Shown here: positions 17,386 to 26,948 of the stretch, one piece after another
How the letters are laid out: each line of letters starts with the position of its first letter
Numbering within the stretch: position 1 is the first letter of the stretch
DNA from: Chloroflexota bacterium
GTDB lineage: Bacteria > Chloroflexota > Anaerolineae > Anaerolineales > Anaerolineaceae
Assembly: GCA_021779955.1 (NCBI GenBank)
Contig: JAJXZS010000020.1
Coordinates: 1-64,000 of the forward strand
Length of the DNA stretch: 64,000 nt
Direction: 5' to 3'
The notes under the pieces: model-generated
What the model saw: only the letters and a program-made list of their open reading frames with translations
Told to the model about the DNA's origin: nothing
Databases searched by the model: none
Made by a program: the position numbers and the translations under genes

Positions 17386-19248
17386 TCACTCCAACCCGGA
17401 TTGCAGGGCGTGGGCGATTTCTTTGGTGATCCCCTTCACCTGCATCAGATCCTCAATGGAGGCTGAGCGAATCTTCTCGATGCTGCCAAATTTCGCCAGG
17501 AGAGCCTTGCGCCGGTTTGGTCCGATGCCCGGAATGGCATCCAGTCTCGACGCCACGCCGATCTTGCCGCGGGCTTTGCGGTGCGCCGTGATGGCAAAGC
17601 GGTGTGCTTCGTCGCGGATTCTTTGGATGAGATAGAGCGCCTGTGAATGGCGCGGCAGCATCAGCGACTCGGAGACACCCGGTCGAAAGAGTTCTTCCTG
17701 CTGCTTGGCGAGGCCGACCACCGGAACCTTGTCTGCAAGCTGATAATCGTCCAGGATCTTGACCGCCCGCCCCAACTGCCCTTTGCCTCCGTCGACGATG
17801 ACGAGATCGGGCAGAAATGAGAAGGACGGGTCATGCTTCACTCCAGGGCCGGTCTGTTCGAGGGATGCAACATAGCGCTTGAACCTGCGCGATAGCACTT
17901 CTTCCATGCTGGCGAAATCGTCAGGGCCAGAAACGGTGCGAATATTGAAATGACGGTAGAGCGCCTTGTTCGGCACACCCTGTTCGAATACCACCATCGA
18001 CCCGACTGACGCTGTGCCCTGCGTATTCGAGATATCGTAGCATTCGATTCGGTTGAGGGGTGTCTTGAGATTGAGTGCGGTTTGAAGCTCTGCGAGAGCC
18101 TCGGTTTGCTTGTTCTTGTCTGCATTCCACTGCACACGCAAAGATTGGAGCGTCTCGACTGCGTTCTCTGTCGCCATTAGCACCAATTCCCTTGGCGTGC
18201 CGGTACGTGGCACCTGCAATTCAACTTTCTGACCGCCCCGGCGCGTGTTCAACCACTGATTGATGATCAGGGCTTCATCGATTTCATTCGGCAGCAGCAC
18301 TTTATTGGGAATCAGGGCGGCTTCACTATAGAACTGGGTAATGAACTCGCTGATAACTTCGCTGTCGCTCGTCTCTTCCGTGCCTTCGAGGATGAAGTAC
18401 TCGCGGCCCAACAACTTGCCATTACGGATGAAGAAGATCTGCACGCATGCCTCGCCATCCGAACGTGCCATCGCCAGAACGTCAGAATCGCTCTGGTCGC
18501 TGGTGATTACCTTTTGCCGTTCGACCACCTTGTCTATGGCATTCAACTGGTCGCGGATGACAGCAGCCTTCTCGAAACGCATCTCTTCAGATGCTTTGAG
18601 CATGTCAATCTTCAGGCGTTCGATGATGGGTTCGGTATGGCCGTCCAGAAATGAACACAGGTCGTCGATCATCCGCCGGTAATCCGTCTGGTTGATGGCG
18701 CCAATGCATGGACCTGTGCAGAGTTTGATGTCGTAATACAGGCAAGGCCGGGGATCCTTGCCGGTGATGATGCGGTCGCAGGTAAGATAAGGGAAAATGC
18801 GTCGCAGGACATCGAGCGTCTCGTGCACTGCCCAAACGCTGGTGTACGGGCCAAAATAGCGCGACCCGTCATTGTCCATCTGGCGCGTCACAGAGACCTT
18901 GGGGAATGGATCGGCGAGATGGACTTTGACGTAGGGGTAGCGCTTGTCATCCTTCAGCCGGATGTTGAAGCGCGGCCGGTACTTCTTGATCAGATTCATC
19001 TCGAGGATCAACGCCTCGAGCTCGGAGCCGACCACGATCCACTCCAGGTCGGCAATGTGCTCGACCAACTTGCGCGTCTTGCGGTCCATCTGGCCGCGAT
19101 CCTGGAAGTAGGAGCGCACACGGTTCTTGAGGATGACCGCTTTGCCGACGTAAATCACCTGTCCGGCGTTGTTTTTCATGATGTAGACGCCGGGTTTTTC
19201 GGGCAGGGTATTCAAAATACCCTGGAGATGTTCAGACACTTCAACCAT
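17386..19248 (-). CDS. uvrC: Excinuclease ABC subunit C
   Basis: 620 residues. It has an N-terminal GIY-YIG nuclease (PGVYIMKN, YVGKA, catalytic Arg in KNRVRSYF), a central UVR motif that binds UvrB (about 205-240), an RNase H-like nuclease with ECYDISNTQG and DLVIVDGGKGQ, and C-terminal helix-hairpin-helix motifs (DAIPGIGPNRRKALL). It makes the 3' and 5' incisions in nucleotide excision repair. A TAAAAT box (19260-19255) lies six bases before the ATG with no SD, which suggests a leaderless mRNA. Confidence 0.97.
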   Translation of the reverse strand: MVEVSEHLQGILNTLPEKPGVYIMKNNAGQVIYVGKAVILKNRVRSYFQDRGQMDRKTRKLVEHIADLEWIVVGSELEALILEMNLIKKYRPRFNIRLKDDKRYPYVKVHLADPFPKVSVTRQMDNDGSRYFGPYTSVWAVHETLDVLRRIFPYLTCDRIITGKDPRPCLYYDIKLCTGPCIGAINQTDYRRMIDDLCSFLDGHTEPIIERLKIDMLKASEEMRFEKAAVIRDQLNAIDKVVERQKVITSDQSDSDVLAMARSDGEACVQIFFIRNGKLLGREYFILEGTEETSDSEVISEFITQFYSEAALIPNKVLLPNEIDEALIINQWLNTRRGGQKVELQVPRTGTPRELVLMATENAVETLQSLRVQWNADKNKQTEALAELQTALNLKTPLNRIECYDISNTQGTASVGSMVVFEQGVPNKALYRHFNIRTVSGPDDFASMEEVLSRRFKRYVASLEQTGPGVKHDPSFSFLPDLVIVDGGKGQLGRAVKILDDYQLADKVPVVGLAKQQEELFRPGVSESLMLPRHSQALYLIQRIRDEAHRFAITAHRKARGKIGVASRLDAIPGIGPNRRKALLAKFGSIEKIRSASIEDLMQVKGITKEIAHALQSGLE

Positions 19249-19314
19249 AGGCGTATTTTAGCACTGACGGCCTGAGATGAAGGTTGAATTTTGCCCGGAT
19301 GAGAGCATTTTTAG

Positions 19315-20937
19315 CTAAAGCGCTGGAAGAGCGCAGCCGTCTGCACGCGGGTCGCTCCCACCTTCGAGCACGCCGGTCGCGGGGTCGCGCCGGATGATCT
19401 GCCCGCGGCCGAACAAGGCGCGTTCCATGCCGCCAACCCTACGCACCGGATGCCCCAGGTCGGCAAGCTCTGCCAGGCTTCCTTCAGGCACGCCTTCTTC
19501 GATGGCAGTGATGCCTTCTTCCTTCTCGGGATCAATGCTAAAGCGTGGCAGATCAAGCGCTTCCTGCGGATCCAACCCATGATCGAGCATGGCCGTCACC
19601 ACCTGCAAATGACCCTGGGGCTGCATGAAGCCCCCCATCACCCCAAAAGGCGCGTAAAGACTTTGATCGCTCTCGCGGGTGATCATGCCTGGGATGATCG
19701 TGTGATACGGCCGCTTGGCAGGGCCCAGCGCATTGGGATGCCGCGGGTCTAGCGAGAAATTGTGGCCGCGATTTTGAAGGGTGAAGCCCCAGCCTTGCGG
19801 AACGATACCCGTCCCGAAACCCATGTAGTTGCTGTTGATCATCGAGCACGCGTTACCGTTCGCATCGACGACGCAGAAGTAGACAGTGTCTGAACTGCCC
19901 ACAGGAGTGCCAAAACGGACTGTTCGGGCAGCTTTTCCAGGGTCGATCAGCGTACGGCGCTCTTCAGCATAATCCTTGCTCAGCAGATCTGTCAGCGGCG
20001 CAGGCGACTGGTCGGGATCAGCAACATAGCGGCGTGCGTCGGCAAATGCCAGGCGCATGGCTTCGATCTCAAGGTGCAGATGTTCAGAGGAGAGCGGGGC
20101 GAGAGCGGAAAGCTCGAAGCCCTCGAGCAGGTTGAGCGCAAGCAGGGCTGCAATCCCCTGCCCGTTTGGCGGACATTCCCACACCCGCACATCCCTGTAG
20201 GTGGTGGAGATAGGCTCGACCCAATTGCTCTTGTGTTGAGCCAGATCATCAAGCTTCATGCAGCCACCCGCCTGGGTAAGCACATCGACGATGGCTTCAG
20301 CGATCGGTCCGCGATAGAAAGCCTGCTTGCCGCCTTCTGCGATTTTTCGCAGGGTTTTGGCCAGGCCCGGATTGGTGAAGATTTCGCCCGGATTCGGACC
20401 GCGCCCATCGATGGTCAATTCACGTCCGTTTGGCGCGGTCCGCAATTGACGTTCAGCGCCGCGCTGCCAGAAGTAGGAAGTGATCGGCGCGACAGGAAAT
20501 CCGCGTTCTGCCATGTCGATGGCGTCAGCAAAAACCTGGTCCAAAGGCAGCTTACCGAAACGCTCCACAAGATCGCTCCAAGCAGCGCACGCGCCTGGGA
20601 CCGTTACGGTATATGGATGGAAGGGAGGCAGTTCGCGATCCAACCCTTGTTTGGCAAGGAGTTCGAGTGTGAGCGCTTGCGGGGAATGGCCCGATCCGTT
20701 GAGGGCAAAGACCTTCTTTTCCGCTGCGGAATAATAGAGCACAAAGGCATCTCCGCCCAAGCCTGTGGAGGTCGGTTCGGTAACGTTCAAGGCGGCTGCT
20801 ACGGCAACGGCAGCATCCGCAGCAGTGCCTCCGGCTTCAAGAGCCCGCACGCCGGCGGCGGAAGCCAGGGGTTGACTGGAAGCTGCCATACCTTTCAAGC
20901 TGTAAATACGTGATCGTTCGGATTGAAATGTGTTCAT
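19315..20937 (-). CDS. Gamma-glutamyltransferase family protein
   Basis: 540 residues. It has the Ntn-hydrolase precursor layout: an N-terminal GMAASSQPLAS and GGDAF core (59-65), a large domain with WVEPISTTYRDVRVWECPPN, and the autoprocessing Thr351 in GSSDTVYFCVVDANGNA, followed by SMINSNYMGFGTGIVP. It hydrolyses or transfers gamma-glutamyl groups, for example from glutathione. No signal peptide is seen, so it is probably the cytoplasmic YwrD-like type rather than periplasmic Ggt. Confidence 0.88.
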   Translation of the reverse strand: MNTFQSERSRIYSLKGMAASSQPLASAAGVRALEAGGTAADAAVAVAAALNVTEPTSTGLGGDAFVLYYSAAEKKVFALNGSGHSPQALTLELLAKQGLDRELPPFHPYTVTVPGACAAWSDLVERFGKLPLDQVFADAIDMAERGFPVAPITSYFWQRGAERQLRTAPNGRELTIDGRGPNPGEIFTNPGLAKTLRKIAEGGKQAFYRGPIAEAIVDVLTQAGGCMKLDDLAQHKSNWVEPISTTYRDVRVWECPPNGQGIAALLALNLLEGFELSALAPLSSEHLHLEIEAMRLAFADARRYVADPDQSPAPLTDLLSKDYAEERRTLIDPGKAARTVRFGTPVGSSDTVYFCVVDANGNACSMINSNYMGFGTGIVPQGWGFTLQNRGHNFSLDPRHPNALGPAKRPYHTIIPGMITRESDQSLYAPFGVMGGFMQPQGHLQVVTAMLDHGLDPQEALDLPRFSIDPEKEEGITAIEEGVPEGSLAELADLGHPVRRVGGMERALFGRGQIIRRDPATGVLEGGSDPRADGCALPAL

Positions 20938-21020
20938 GGATACTCGGCTTTCTCGATGACTGAACTGGCGCTCATGGCATCAATGGATAACTGGGGTTCA
21001 ATTCATGGTTCTTACGGGGC

Positions 21021-22088
21021 TCATACGATTTCGATACCGCTGCCTTCGACCACTTCACCGATTTTCCATACCGGTTGATCGACCGCTTTGGCGCGGTTCT
21101 CCCATTGCGCCACCCTGTCAGCAGGGACCGAAAGGAGCAATCCCCCGGACGTCTGCGCATCGAAGAGCAGCATCTTTTCATGTTCTTCCAGCTTGCGCGA
21201 CCAGGTCACGCAGGGGCTAAAGTATTCGAAGTTGTCATAGGAACCGCCCGGGAAGATGTGTTCCCTGGCATATGGCAGCGCATTCTCGAGCACAGGAATG
21301 GATTCGAAGAAGAAGCGAAAACCCACCATACTGGCTTTGGTCATCTCACAGGCGTGCCCCAGCAGGGCGTAGCCCGTGATATCCGTGGCGCCTCTGAGGT
21401 GATGCTCGATTGCGAGCTTGCCAGCCGACCGATTCAAGCGCGTCATCCACGAGACGGCTAATGCAACGTCTTCTGCTTTCGCCACGCCGCGCTTCAGGGC
21501 AGTGGTGATAGCGCCGAAACCGAGAGGTTTCGTAAGGTAGAGGGCGTCGCCAACGCGGCAGCCGGATTTGGTCAGCATCTGATCCAATTGGACAAACCCT
21601 GCGACGACCAATCCATATTTGGGCTCGTCATCCTGAACGGTGTGGCCGCCAGCGATTACCACGCCTGCAGATTTGGCAATCTCGGCGCCCCCGCGAATGA
21701 TTTGCCGTGTGATCTCAGGCGGAAGGGAGGCCGGAAAAGCGGAGATATTGAGCGCAAGGAAAGGTGTACCGCCCATGGCGTATACATCTGAGAGACTGTT
21801 GGCTGCAGCAATGCGGCCGTAATCATAACCATTATCCACGACGGGGGTGAAGAAATCCGTAGTCAATACCAGGCCGCGAGTGTCGTCCAGCTTCCACACC
21901 GCAGCATCATCCGGAGAATCCATCCCAACGACAAGCGATGGATAATCCGTGGCATTGAAAACCTCCTGCATCGGGCGCAGCACCTGCGCCAGCGCTTCAG
22001 CGCTCAGCTTGGAAGCTCAACCCGCGCATTTGGAGAGCGAGGTCAGGCGGATCATCTTGCCCGAAGGATGAATTTCATTCTTATCCAT
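21021..22088 (-). CDS. selD: Selenide, water dikinase with in-frame UGA (selenocysteine)
   Basis: 355 residues when the TGA at 22019-22017 is read as selenocysteine 24. The in-frame reading from the ATG at 22088 is LTSLSKCAGUASKLSAEAL, matching the SelD active-site loop (Cys17 and Lys20 in E. coli correspond to Sec24 and Lys27). The rest follows without a break: DDAAVW, TTDFFTPVVDN, ANSLSDVYAMGG, AGGHTVQDDEPKYG and the C-terminal DAQTSGGLLLSV. It makes selenophosphate from selenide and ATP. A simple annotation would start it at the GTG at 21983 and lose the active site. A TATAAT box lies six bases before the ATG, as in other leaderless candidates here. Confidence 0.9.
21974..21990 (-). promoter_or_regulatory. 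Candidate bacterial SECIS hairpin of selD
   Basis: On the minus strand GGCGCAG-GTG-CTGCGCC forms a perfect 7-base-pair stem with a GUG loop starting 34 bases after the UGA. That lies within the range known for bacterial SECIS loops, and the loop contains the GU expected by SelB. A competing AGCGCT/AGCGCT hairpin lies between it and the UGA. Confidence 0.5.
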
Positions 22089-22169
22089 GGCTTGATTATA
22101 TCCAATCCTGGAGCCAAAGGCACGGTCAGCCTGTCAGGCAGTGTTCGCCGCCGTACTATAATTAAAAAG

Positions 22170-22862
22170 ATGAACGAGACACGGGGTATGCTCAGTGAAA
22201 TCTTTCTCACGCCGATCGGCCGCGGTGCCCGCTTGAGCTGTGCGAGCGCTTTGCGTCCCATAGCGGGGCAATACCTCCTCGCCCATGCGGAAGGAACCCA
22301 TCAGGTCCTTCCGGCCGCCTTGTTCGTCCGTGCCGCGGATGGCATGGATCTGGTCATTGCGCCCCCGGTACCGGAGGATTGGCTGCCCGGCACCGAAATT
22401 TACTTGCGCGGCCCGCTCGGAAACGGCTTTCACCCGCCAATAGCGGTGCGCCATATGGTGCTCGCCGATCTGAGCGGTCACCAGGGTCAACGACTTTTGA
22501 AACTGGTGAGCGACGCTGCAGATACGTCCATGGAGACAGTGCTGCTCAGCGATTCCGCTCCAGCCGACCTGCCCCTTGAGATCGAATTCCTTCCGCTCAA
22601 GGCCTTCAACGAGGTGCTTGCCTGGGCCGACTACCTGGCAGTGGAAATGGGACTGCAGCAGATGAATTTGCTGCGCGAACTCAGCGGGGTGCAAACCAAT
22701 CGCGATTTTCATTCGGCTTTCGAAGTGCTCGTGGATACGCCGCTCATCTGCGGCGGGATCGCCTCCTGCGGGGTCTGCTCGGTGAGGGTAAATAATCACT
22801 GGCAACTCGCCTGTAAAGATGGCCCTGTCTTTCGCCTGAGCCACCTCAGCGAGGACGAATGA
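22170..22862 (+). CDS. PyrK-like 2Fe-2S protein (dihydroorotate dehydrogenase electron-transfer type)
   Basis: 230 residues. The end resembles PyrK: DTPLICGGIASCGVCSVRV and ACKDGPVF, with four cysteines (194, 200, 203, 215) able to hold a 2Fe-2S cluster. The spacing C-x5-C differs by one from the usual C-x4-C. The front resembles the FAD/NAD reductase fold (GPLGNGF, 81-87). The ATG at 22170 is chosen because TATAAT (22157-22162) ends seven bases before it. Starts further upstream would overlap the divergent selD. The stop overlaps the next gene by ATGA, so the two products probably form a complex. The electron donor and acceptor are unknown. Confidence 0.7.
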   Translation: MNETRGMLSEIFLTPIGRGARLSCASALRPIAGQYLLAHAEGTHQVLPAALFVRAADGMDLVIAPPVPEDWLPGTEIYLRGPLGNGFHPPIAVRHMVLADLSGHQGQRLLKLVSDAADTSMETVLLSDSAPADLPLEIEFLPLKAFNEVLAWADYLAVEMGLQQMNLLRELSGVQTNRDFHSAFEVLVDTPLICGGIASCGVCSVRVNNHWQLACKDGPVFRLSHLSEDE

Positions 22863-23617
22863 CCCAGCGGGAGCGCTTTCTCGACCGACTCGAATTGTCC
22901 ACGCCGTGGATGAATGCAGCGGGGTTCCTGGGTTATTTTCCGCCGACGCAGAGATCCTGGGGCGCGCCGATGGGCGCCTTCGTGACCAACCCGGTCAGTC
23001 TACTTCCGCGCAAGCCTGCACAGCTTCGCCAGGTGGTAGAGTATCCCGGTGGTTTCCTGCTGCACACCGGCTTGCCCAGCCCAGGCATTGCGAGTGTGCT
23101 CAAGCAGAACGCCGCGAGATGGGGCAAAATTGCTGTTCCGGTTTGGGTGCACCTTCTGACGCAGACGCCCGCTGAATTGCCCGAAATGATCGAAACGCTC
23201 GAAGGTGTGGAAAACGTCCGCGCTGTGGAATTGGGAATTCCGCCAGGCGTGCCTCTCAAAACCATCCTCGAGTTCATCCATGCAGCCAGCGGCGAAATTG
23301 CGACCATCGCCTGTATTTGCGTGGACGAGATTCAAAACGAGTGGATATCCTCCATCCAGGATGCAGGCGCTGCAGGCCTGGTGCTTGCCGCCCCACGAGG
23401 GATGCACAAGAACAGCAATCGCTTAACGCGCGGACGCCTTTACGGCCCTGCCATCTTTCCGTACATGCTCAACGCTGTATGCCGCCTGGCGCAGCACGAC
23501 CTGCCCATCATCGCTGGTGGGGGTGTTTACTCGCAGGCAGACGGTGAGACTCTGCTTGAAGCAGGAGCAGCGGCAGTTCAGTTGGATGCTGTGTTATGGC
23601 GGAACTGGGAGACCTAA
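22859..23617 (+). CDS. Dihydroorotate dehydrogenase-like TIM-barrel flavoprotein, active-site motif missing
   Basis: 252 residues, against about 300 for PyrD. The start ([16 protein letters not shown]) and end ([29 protein letters not shown]) match the class 1 DHODH barrel and its FMN-phosphate site. The stretch that should read NxSCPN is ELGIPPG, so the catalytic Cys is absent. Orotate synthesis is therefore doubtful. Coupled to the PyrK-like gene (ATGA) and convergent with dtd, overlapping it by four bases. I treat it as a divergent paralogue of unknown reaction. Confidence 0.65.
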   Translation: MTQRERFLDRLELSTPWMNAAGFLGYFPPTQRSWGAPMGAFVTNPVSLLPRKPAQLRQVVEYPGGFLLHTGLPSPGIASVLKQNAARWGKIAVPVWVHLLTQTPAELPEMIETLEGVENVRAVELGIPPGVPLKTILEFIHAASGEIATIACICVDEIQNEWISSIQDAGAAGLVLAAPRGMHKNSNRLTRGRLYGPAIFPYMLNAVCRLAQHDLPIIAGGGVYSQADGETLLEAGAAAVQLDAVLWRNWET

Positions 23618-24051
23618 ACTTCCAGCCAGATGGTGACAGGGCCATCATTTTCGAGATCGACGAGCATGTGCGCGCCAAACTCACCTGTCTGCACCGGGAT
23701 TCCGAATCCGCTCAACTCCTCAGTGAACTTATCCACCAGAGACCGCGCAAAATCAGGCGCTGCGGCGCTGACGAAAGATGGGCGGTTGCCCTTACGCGTG
23801 TCGGCATAGAGAGTGAATTGCGATACAACGATCGCTGCGCCCCTGACGTCGAGCAGTGAAAGGTTCATCTTGCCCTGCACGTCTTCGAAGATGCGCAACT
23901 GGGCGATCTTTTTCGCCAGCGCGGTCGTTTTTTCCGGAGTATCTTCCTGCCCAATCCCGAGCAGGATGAGCATTCCAAGGTCAATAGCGGCAATAAGCTG
24001 GCCGTTCACCTGTACCTGGCTATGATTCACACGTTGCAGCAATGCGCGCAT
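23614..24051 (-). CDS. dtd: D-aminoacyl-tRNA deacylase
   Basis: 145 residues from the ATG at 24051, which has a GGAAAGAGG SD. The frame stays open to 24087. Signature motifs [17 protein letters not shown] (77-93) and NDGPVT (135-140) form the active site at the dimer interface. It hydrolyses D-amino acids from tRNA. It sits just downstream of trpS but behind a terminator, so it is probably expressed separately. Confidence 0.95.
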   Translation of the reverse strand: MRALLQRVNHSQVQVNGQLIAAIDLGMLILLGIGQEDTPEKTTALAKKIAQLRIFEDVQGKMNLSLLDVRGAAIVVSQFTLYADTRKGNRPSFVSAAAPDFARSLVDKFTEELSGFGIPVQTGEFGAHMLVDLENDGPVTIWLEV

Positions 24052-24067
24052 GTCCTCTTTCCTTTCG

Positions 24068-24096
24068 AAAAAAGCACCTGCTTTCACAGGTGCTTT
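24068..24096 (-). terminator. Intrinsic terminator of trpS
   Basis: Stem AAAGCACCTG/CAGGTGCTTT with loop CTTTCA, and six A residues at the left that read as a U run on the minus strand. It lies between the trpS stop and the dtd start. Confidence 0.85.
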
Positions 24097-24102
24097 CGAT
24101 TG

Positions 24103-25092
24103 CTAAGGCAGGTCGATCGCCCTGCGGACCTCTTCCATGGTGGCTTGCGCGATGGCGCGCGCACGGCTGTCGCCATCCTTGAGAATGTCCCAAACCAGGT
24201 TCTTATCCTTCTCAAGTTCAGCCCGTTTCTCGCGGACCGGTTCCATGGCCTTGTTGATATTCTCCGCCAGGAGCTTCTTGCAGTCCACACACCCGATGCC
24301 TGCCCGCCGGCATTCCACGTCTACCATGTGGATCTGTTCGGGCGTGGAGAAAATCTTGTGCATCCAATAGACATTGCAGACGTCCGGGTTGCCAGGATCC
24401 TGGCGGCGGATGCGCGCGGGGTCGGTTTTCATCATCATCACGCGAGCCCGGGTCTCCTCTGCAGATGCAGTCATCTCGATATCATTATGCAGGCTTTTGC
24501 TCATCTTCTGCTCGCCATCGATGCCGATGATCTTGGGGAATTGGGTCGCCTTCATTTGCGGCTCGACAAGGACATCCGTATTGAAGTGGTGATTGAAAGA
24601 CCGCGCCGTCTCGCGCGCAAACTCGATGTGCGGCGCCTGGTCGATTCCAGCCGGGACGAAATTCGCCTTATAAAGCAGGATGTCTGCTGCCATCAGCACC
24701 GGATAGCCCACCAACCCGTAATTGACGTTGTGCGGATTCTCCCGCACCTTTTCCTTGAAGGTGGGCAGGTCAGTAAGTTTACCCAGCGGCGTGACCATCG
24801 AAAGGATGGTGTGCAGCTCGGTGACCTCCGGAACATGCGATTGTATAAAAATGATGCACTTCTTTGGATCGAGTCCGGCTGCCATCCAATCGAGAGCCAT
24901 ATCCATCGTGTTCTGGCGCAGGTCTTCTGTGGTTTCGAGCGTGGTAAGAGCATGCAGATCGACGACGCAATAGAGGCAATCGTATTCATCCTGCATGGCA
25001 ACGTAGTTCTTGACCGCGCCCAGGTAATTCCCAAGGTGTTGGCGACCTGTTGGGCGGGCGCCTGAAAATACACGACCTTTTTTAGCTGGCAT
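24103..25092 (-). CDS. trpS: Tryptophanyl-tRNA synthetase
   Basis: 329 residues from the ATG at 25092, which is preceded by GAGGAAGG. Upstream in-frame codons look non-coding. Class I motifs are RPTGRQHLGNYLGA (HIGH region) and KMSKSLHND (KMSKS loop). GIDQAPHIEFARETARSFN is typical of TrpS. It charges tRNA-Trp. Length matches the bacterial enzyme. Confidence 0.96.
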   Translation of the reverse strand: MPAKKGRVFSGARPTGRQHLGNYLGAVKNYVAMQDEYDCLYCVVDLHALTTLETTEDLRQNTMDMALDWMAAGLDPKKCIIFIQSHVPEVTELHTILSMVTPLGKLTDLPTFKEKVRENPHNVNYGLVGYPVLMAADILLYKANFVPAGIDQAPHIEFARETARSFNHHFNTDVLVEPQMKATQFPKIIGIDGEQKMSKSLHNDIEMTASAEETRARVMMMKTDPARIRRQDPGNPDVCNVYWMHKIFSTPEQIHMVDVECRRAGIGCVDCKKLLAENINKAMEPVREKRAELEKDKNLVWDILKDGDSRARAIAQATMEEVRRAIDLP

Positions 25093-25239
25093 AACAACCT
25101 TCCTCATCCGAATTCGCGAATCAGGCTGCTGGACGGCCTGACTCAGTAAAGGACTGACACGGCGATCGGCGCCGCAGTTGGCTGAATTATATCGTAAACC
25201 GGCAAAAGCGCCCCCACGTTCTCTGGTAAAATGAACTCG

Positions 25240-25869
25240 ATGACCCTTCCCCCTGCGACGTACCACGTTCCCTTCATCAAACGCCTTTTCGACCTGGCGC
25301 TCGCTGTTCCGGGCACTTTGCTGGCTCTGCCCGTGATTGGGATCGTAGCCATACTGGTGCGGATCAAGCTGGGCAGCCCTGTGCTATTCAGCCAAAAAAG
25401 GCCGGGGCTGAACAAGCGTATCTTCACGATCTACAAGTTCCGCACCATGAACGACGCGCGCGACGAGCATGGTACGCTTCTGCCCGATGCCGTGCGGTTG
25501 ACAGGGCTGGGCAGATTTTTGCGCTCTGCCAGCCTGGATGAGCTGCCGGAACTGTACAATGTGCTGCGCGGTGAAATGAGCCTGGTGGGGCCGCGCCCAT
25601 TGTTGATCTCGTATCTTGAGCGTTATTCAGCCGAACAAATGCGCCGCCAGAACGTGCTGCCGGGGATTACCGGATGGGCGCAGGTGAATGGACGCAACGC
25701 CATTTCATGGGAAGAAAAATTCAAATTGGACGTGTGGTATGTCGACCACTGGTCGCTCTGGCTGGATATCAAGATCCTGTGGATGACGATCGGCAAGGTA
25801 TGGAAACGCGAAGCGATCTCGGCGCCGGGTCAGGCGACGATGGCTGAGTTTTTGGGGGAAAAGAAGTAG
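25240..25869 (+). CDS. Undecaprenyl-phosphate sugar phosphotransferase (bacterial sugar transferase, WcaJ/PglC type)
   Basis: About 209 residues. The ATG at 25240 is chosen because the ATG at 25231 lies inside the TAAAAT box (25227-25232). A reentrant hydrophobic segment (LALAVPGTLLALPVIGIVAI) is followed by IYKFRTMND, SLDELPELYNVLRGEMSLVG, PRPLL and PGITGWAQVNGRN, the catalytic core of the family. It transfers a phosphosugar to the lipid carrier, the first step of glycan assembly. It is the short, PglC-like form without a CoA-binding domain. Not linked to the polysaccharide operon at 40283-47097. Confidence 0.9.
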   Translation: MTLPPATYHVPFIKRLFDLALAVPGTLLALPVIGIVAILVRIKLGSPVLFSQKRPGLNKRIFTIYKFRTMNDARDEHGTLLPDAVRLTGLGRFLRSASLDELPELYNVLRGEMSLVGPRPLLISYLERYSAEQMRRQNVLPGITGWAQVNGRNAISWEEKFKLDVWYVDHWSLWLDIKILWMTIGKVWKREAISAPGQATMAEFLGEKK

Positions 25870-25949
25870 GTAAATTCCCGAAGTCTAAAAAATAGGGTTC
25901 GGGAAGCCGGATGATTCACAAAACAGATTTCAGGAATGTCTTAATCAAT

Positions 25950-26948
25950 CTATGGAATGCTAAGGGCGGCTAATTTACCCTCGGCAAGCAGCTGTGCGGT
26001 CTGGTTGAACAAGTCCTGGCGGGCCGGGCTGACAATGTTGGCGTTGACATGGGTCAATGTGACAGGCAGGGTGATCTGCTGCCCCCCTTCTCCGTTGAAA
26101 GCTTTCGTCAGAACTTCACCGAGAGCAACCGAGGCGTCTGTGGTGATGGTGGCTGCCCACCAATCTTCAGCCCCGGCAAAGGGTGCAACTGTGCTGACGA
26201 TTACGGTCTTCGAGTTCACCATGGAAGCAACGAGGTCCGGCGTCACACCTGCAGGATCGAGATAGAAGGCGTTTACGCCGTTCATCAGCAGCGCATTGGC
26301 CTGGGTCAGCCAATCGCCTGCAGATGCGTTGGCGGGCAGGGAGGCCACCTGGGGCTGGTCGATCATGGGCGGGTAGGAGGGATTGCATTTGCCGCAGACA
26401 TATTCGCCGCCGTTGACGAAGGCATCCGCTGCACCTGCACCAAGCGGCGAATCGTTCACCACAAGGCCGGCAGAGCGCCAGTCGTAGGCAATCAGGGTGG
26501 CCAGGTAGCCCGCCATGAAATATTCATCTTCAGGTTTGCCCGCAATCACACTCAGATTTGCCTTGCCGCTGAGCGAAGTTGGCACAAGCAGGATGAACTG
26601 GACCGCGGGGTTCGCATCCAGCGTGGCAGCGAAGTCGGCGGGTTCAGAGCTCAATACAACAATCTTTGCGGTGCTGCCAAGGGAGGCTGATTCGAAAGTG
26701 GCTGTTTGATCAAATTGAAGGCCGTTGTCGGCAGCGAACTGAGTAAGGACCGGCACGTTGGGGTCCGATTCGGCTGCGGCGGTCGAAACATAGATCAGGC
26801 GTCCGGGTTCGGGGGTTGGAGTGGGGGTGGTTGCGTCAGTAGGCGCAGTAGTTTTCTGCTCAGTCTGCGTGGTGGGAGTACTGCAGGCTGCCAAAAAGAG
26901 GCTCAATACCAGGGAAAGGATAATGATGAATTTTACTCGGCGTGGCAT
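25950..26948 (-). CDS. BMP/PnrA-type substrate-binding lipoprotein
   Basis: 332 residues. Lipoprotein signal LFLAAC (lipidation at Cys22), then a Thr/Pro linker and a periplasmic-binding fold: GKPEDEYFMAGYLATLIA, NALLMNGVNAFYLDPAGVTP and a C-terminal PVTLTHVNANIVSP. PnrA-family proteins bind nucleosides for ABC uptake, but no ABC subunits are adjacent, so it may be an orphan receptor. A TAAAAT box (26961-26956) lies seven bases before the ATG with no SD. Confidence 0.75.
   Translation of the reverse strand: MPRRVKFIIILSLVLSLFLAACSTPTTQTEQKTTAPTDATTPTPTPEPGRLIYVSTAAAESDPNVPVLTQFAADNGLQFDQTATFESASLGSTAKIVVLSSEPADFAATLDANPAVQFILLVPTSLSGKANLSVIAGKPEDEYFMAGYLATLIAYDWRSAGLVVNDSPLGAGAADAFVNGGEYVCGKCNPSYPPMIDQPQVASLPANASAGDWLTQANALLMNGVNAFYLDPAGVTPDLVASMVNSKTVIVSTVAPFAGAEDWWAATITTDASVALGEVLTKAFNGEGGQQITLPVTLTHVNANIVSPARQDLFNQTAQLLAEGKLAALSIP

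Noticed and set aside
17386-25092. Other possible recoded UGA codons near selD
   Set aside because: uvrC, the gamma-glutamyltransferase, dtd and trpS read through without internal stops and reach their family lengths. Only selD needs a recoded UGA.
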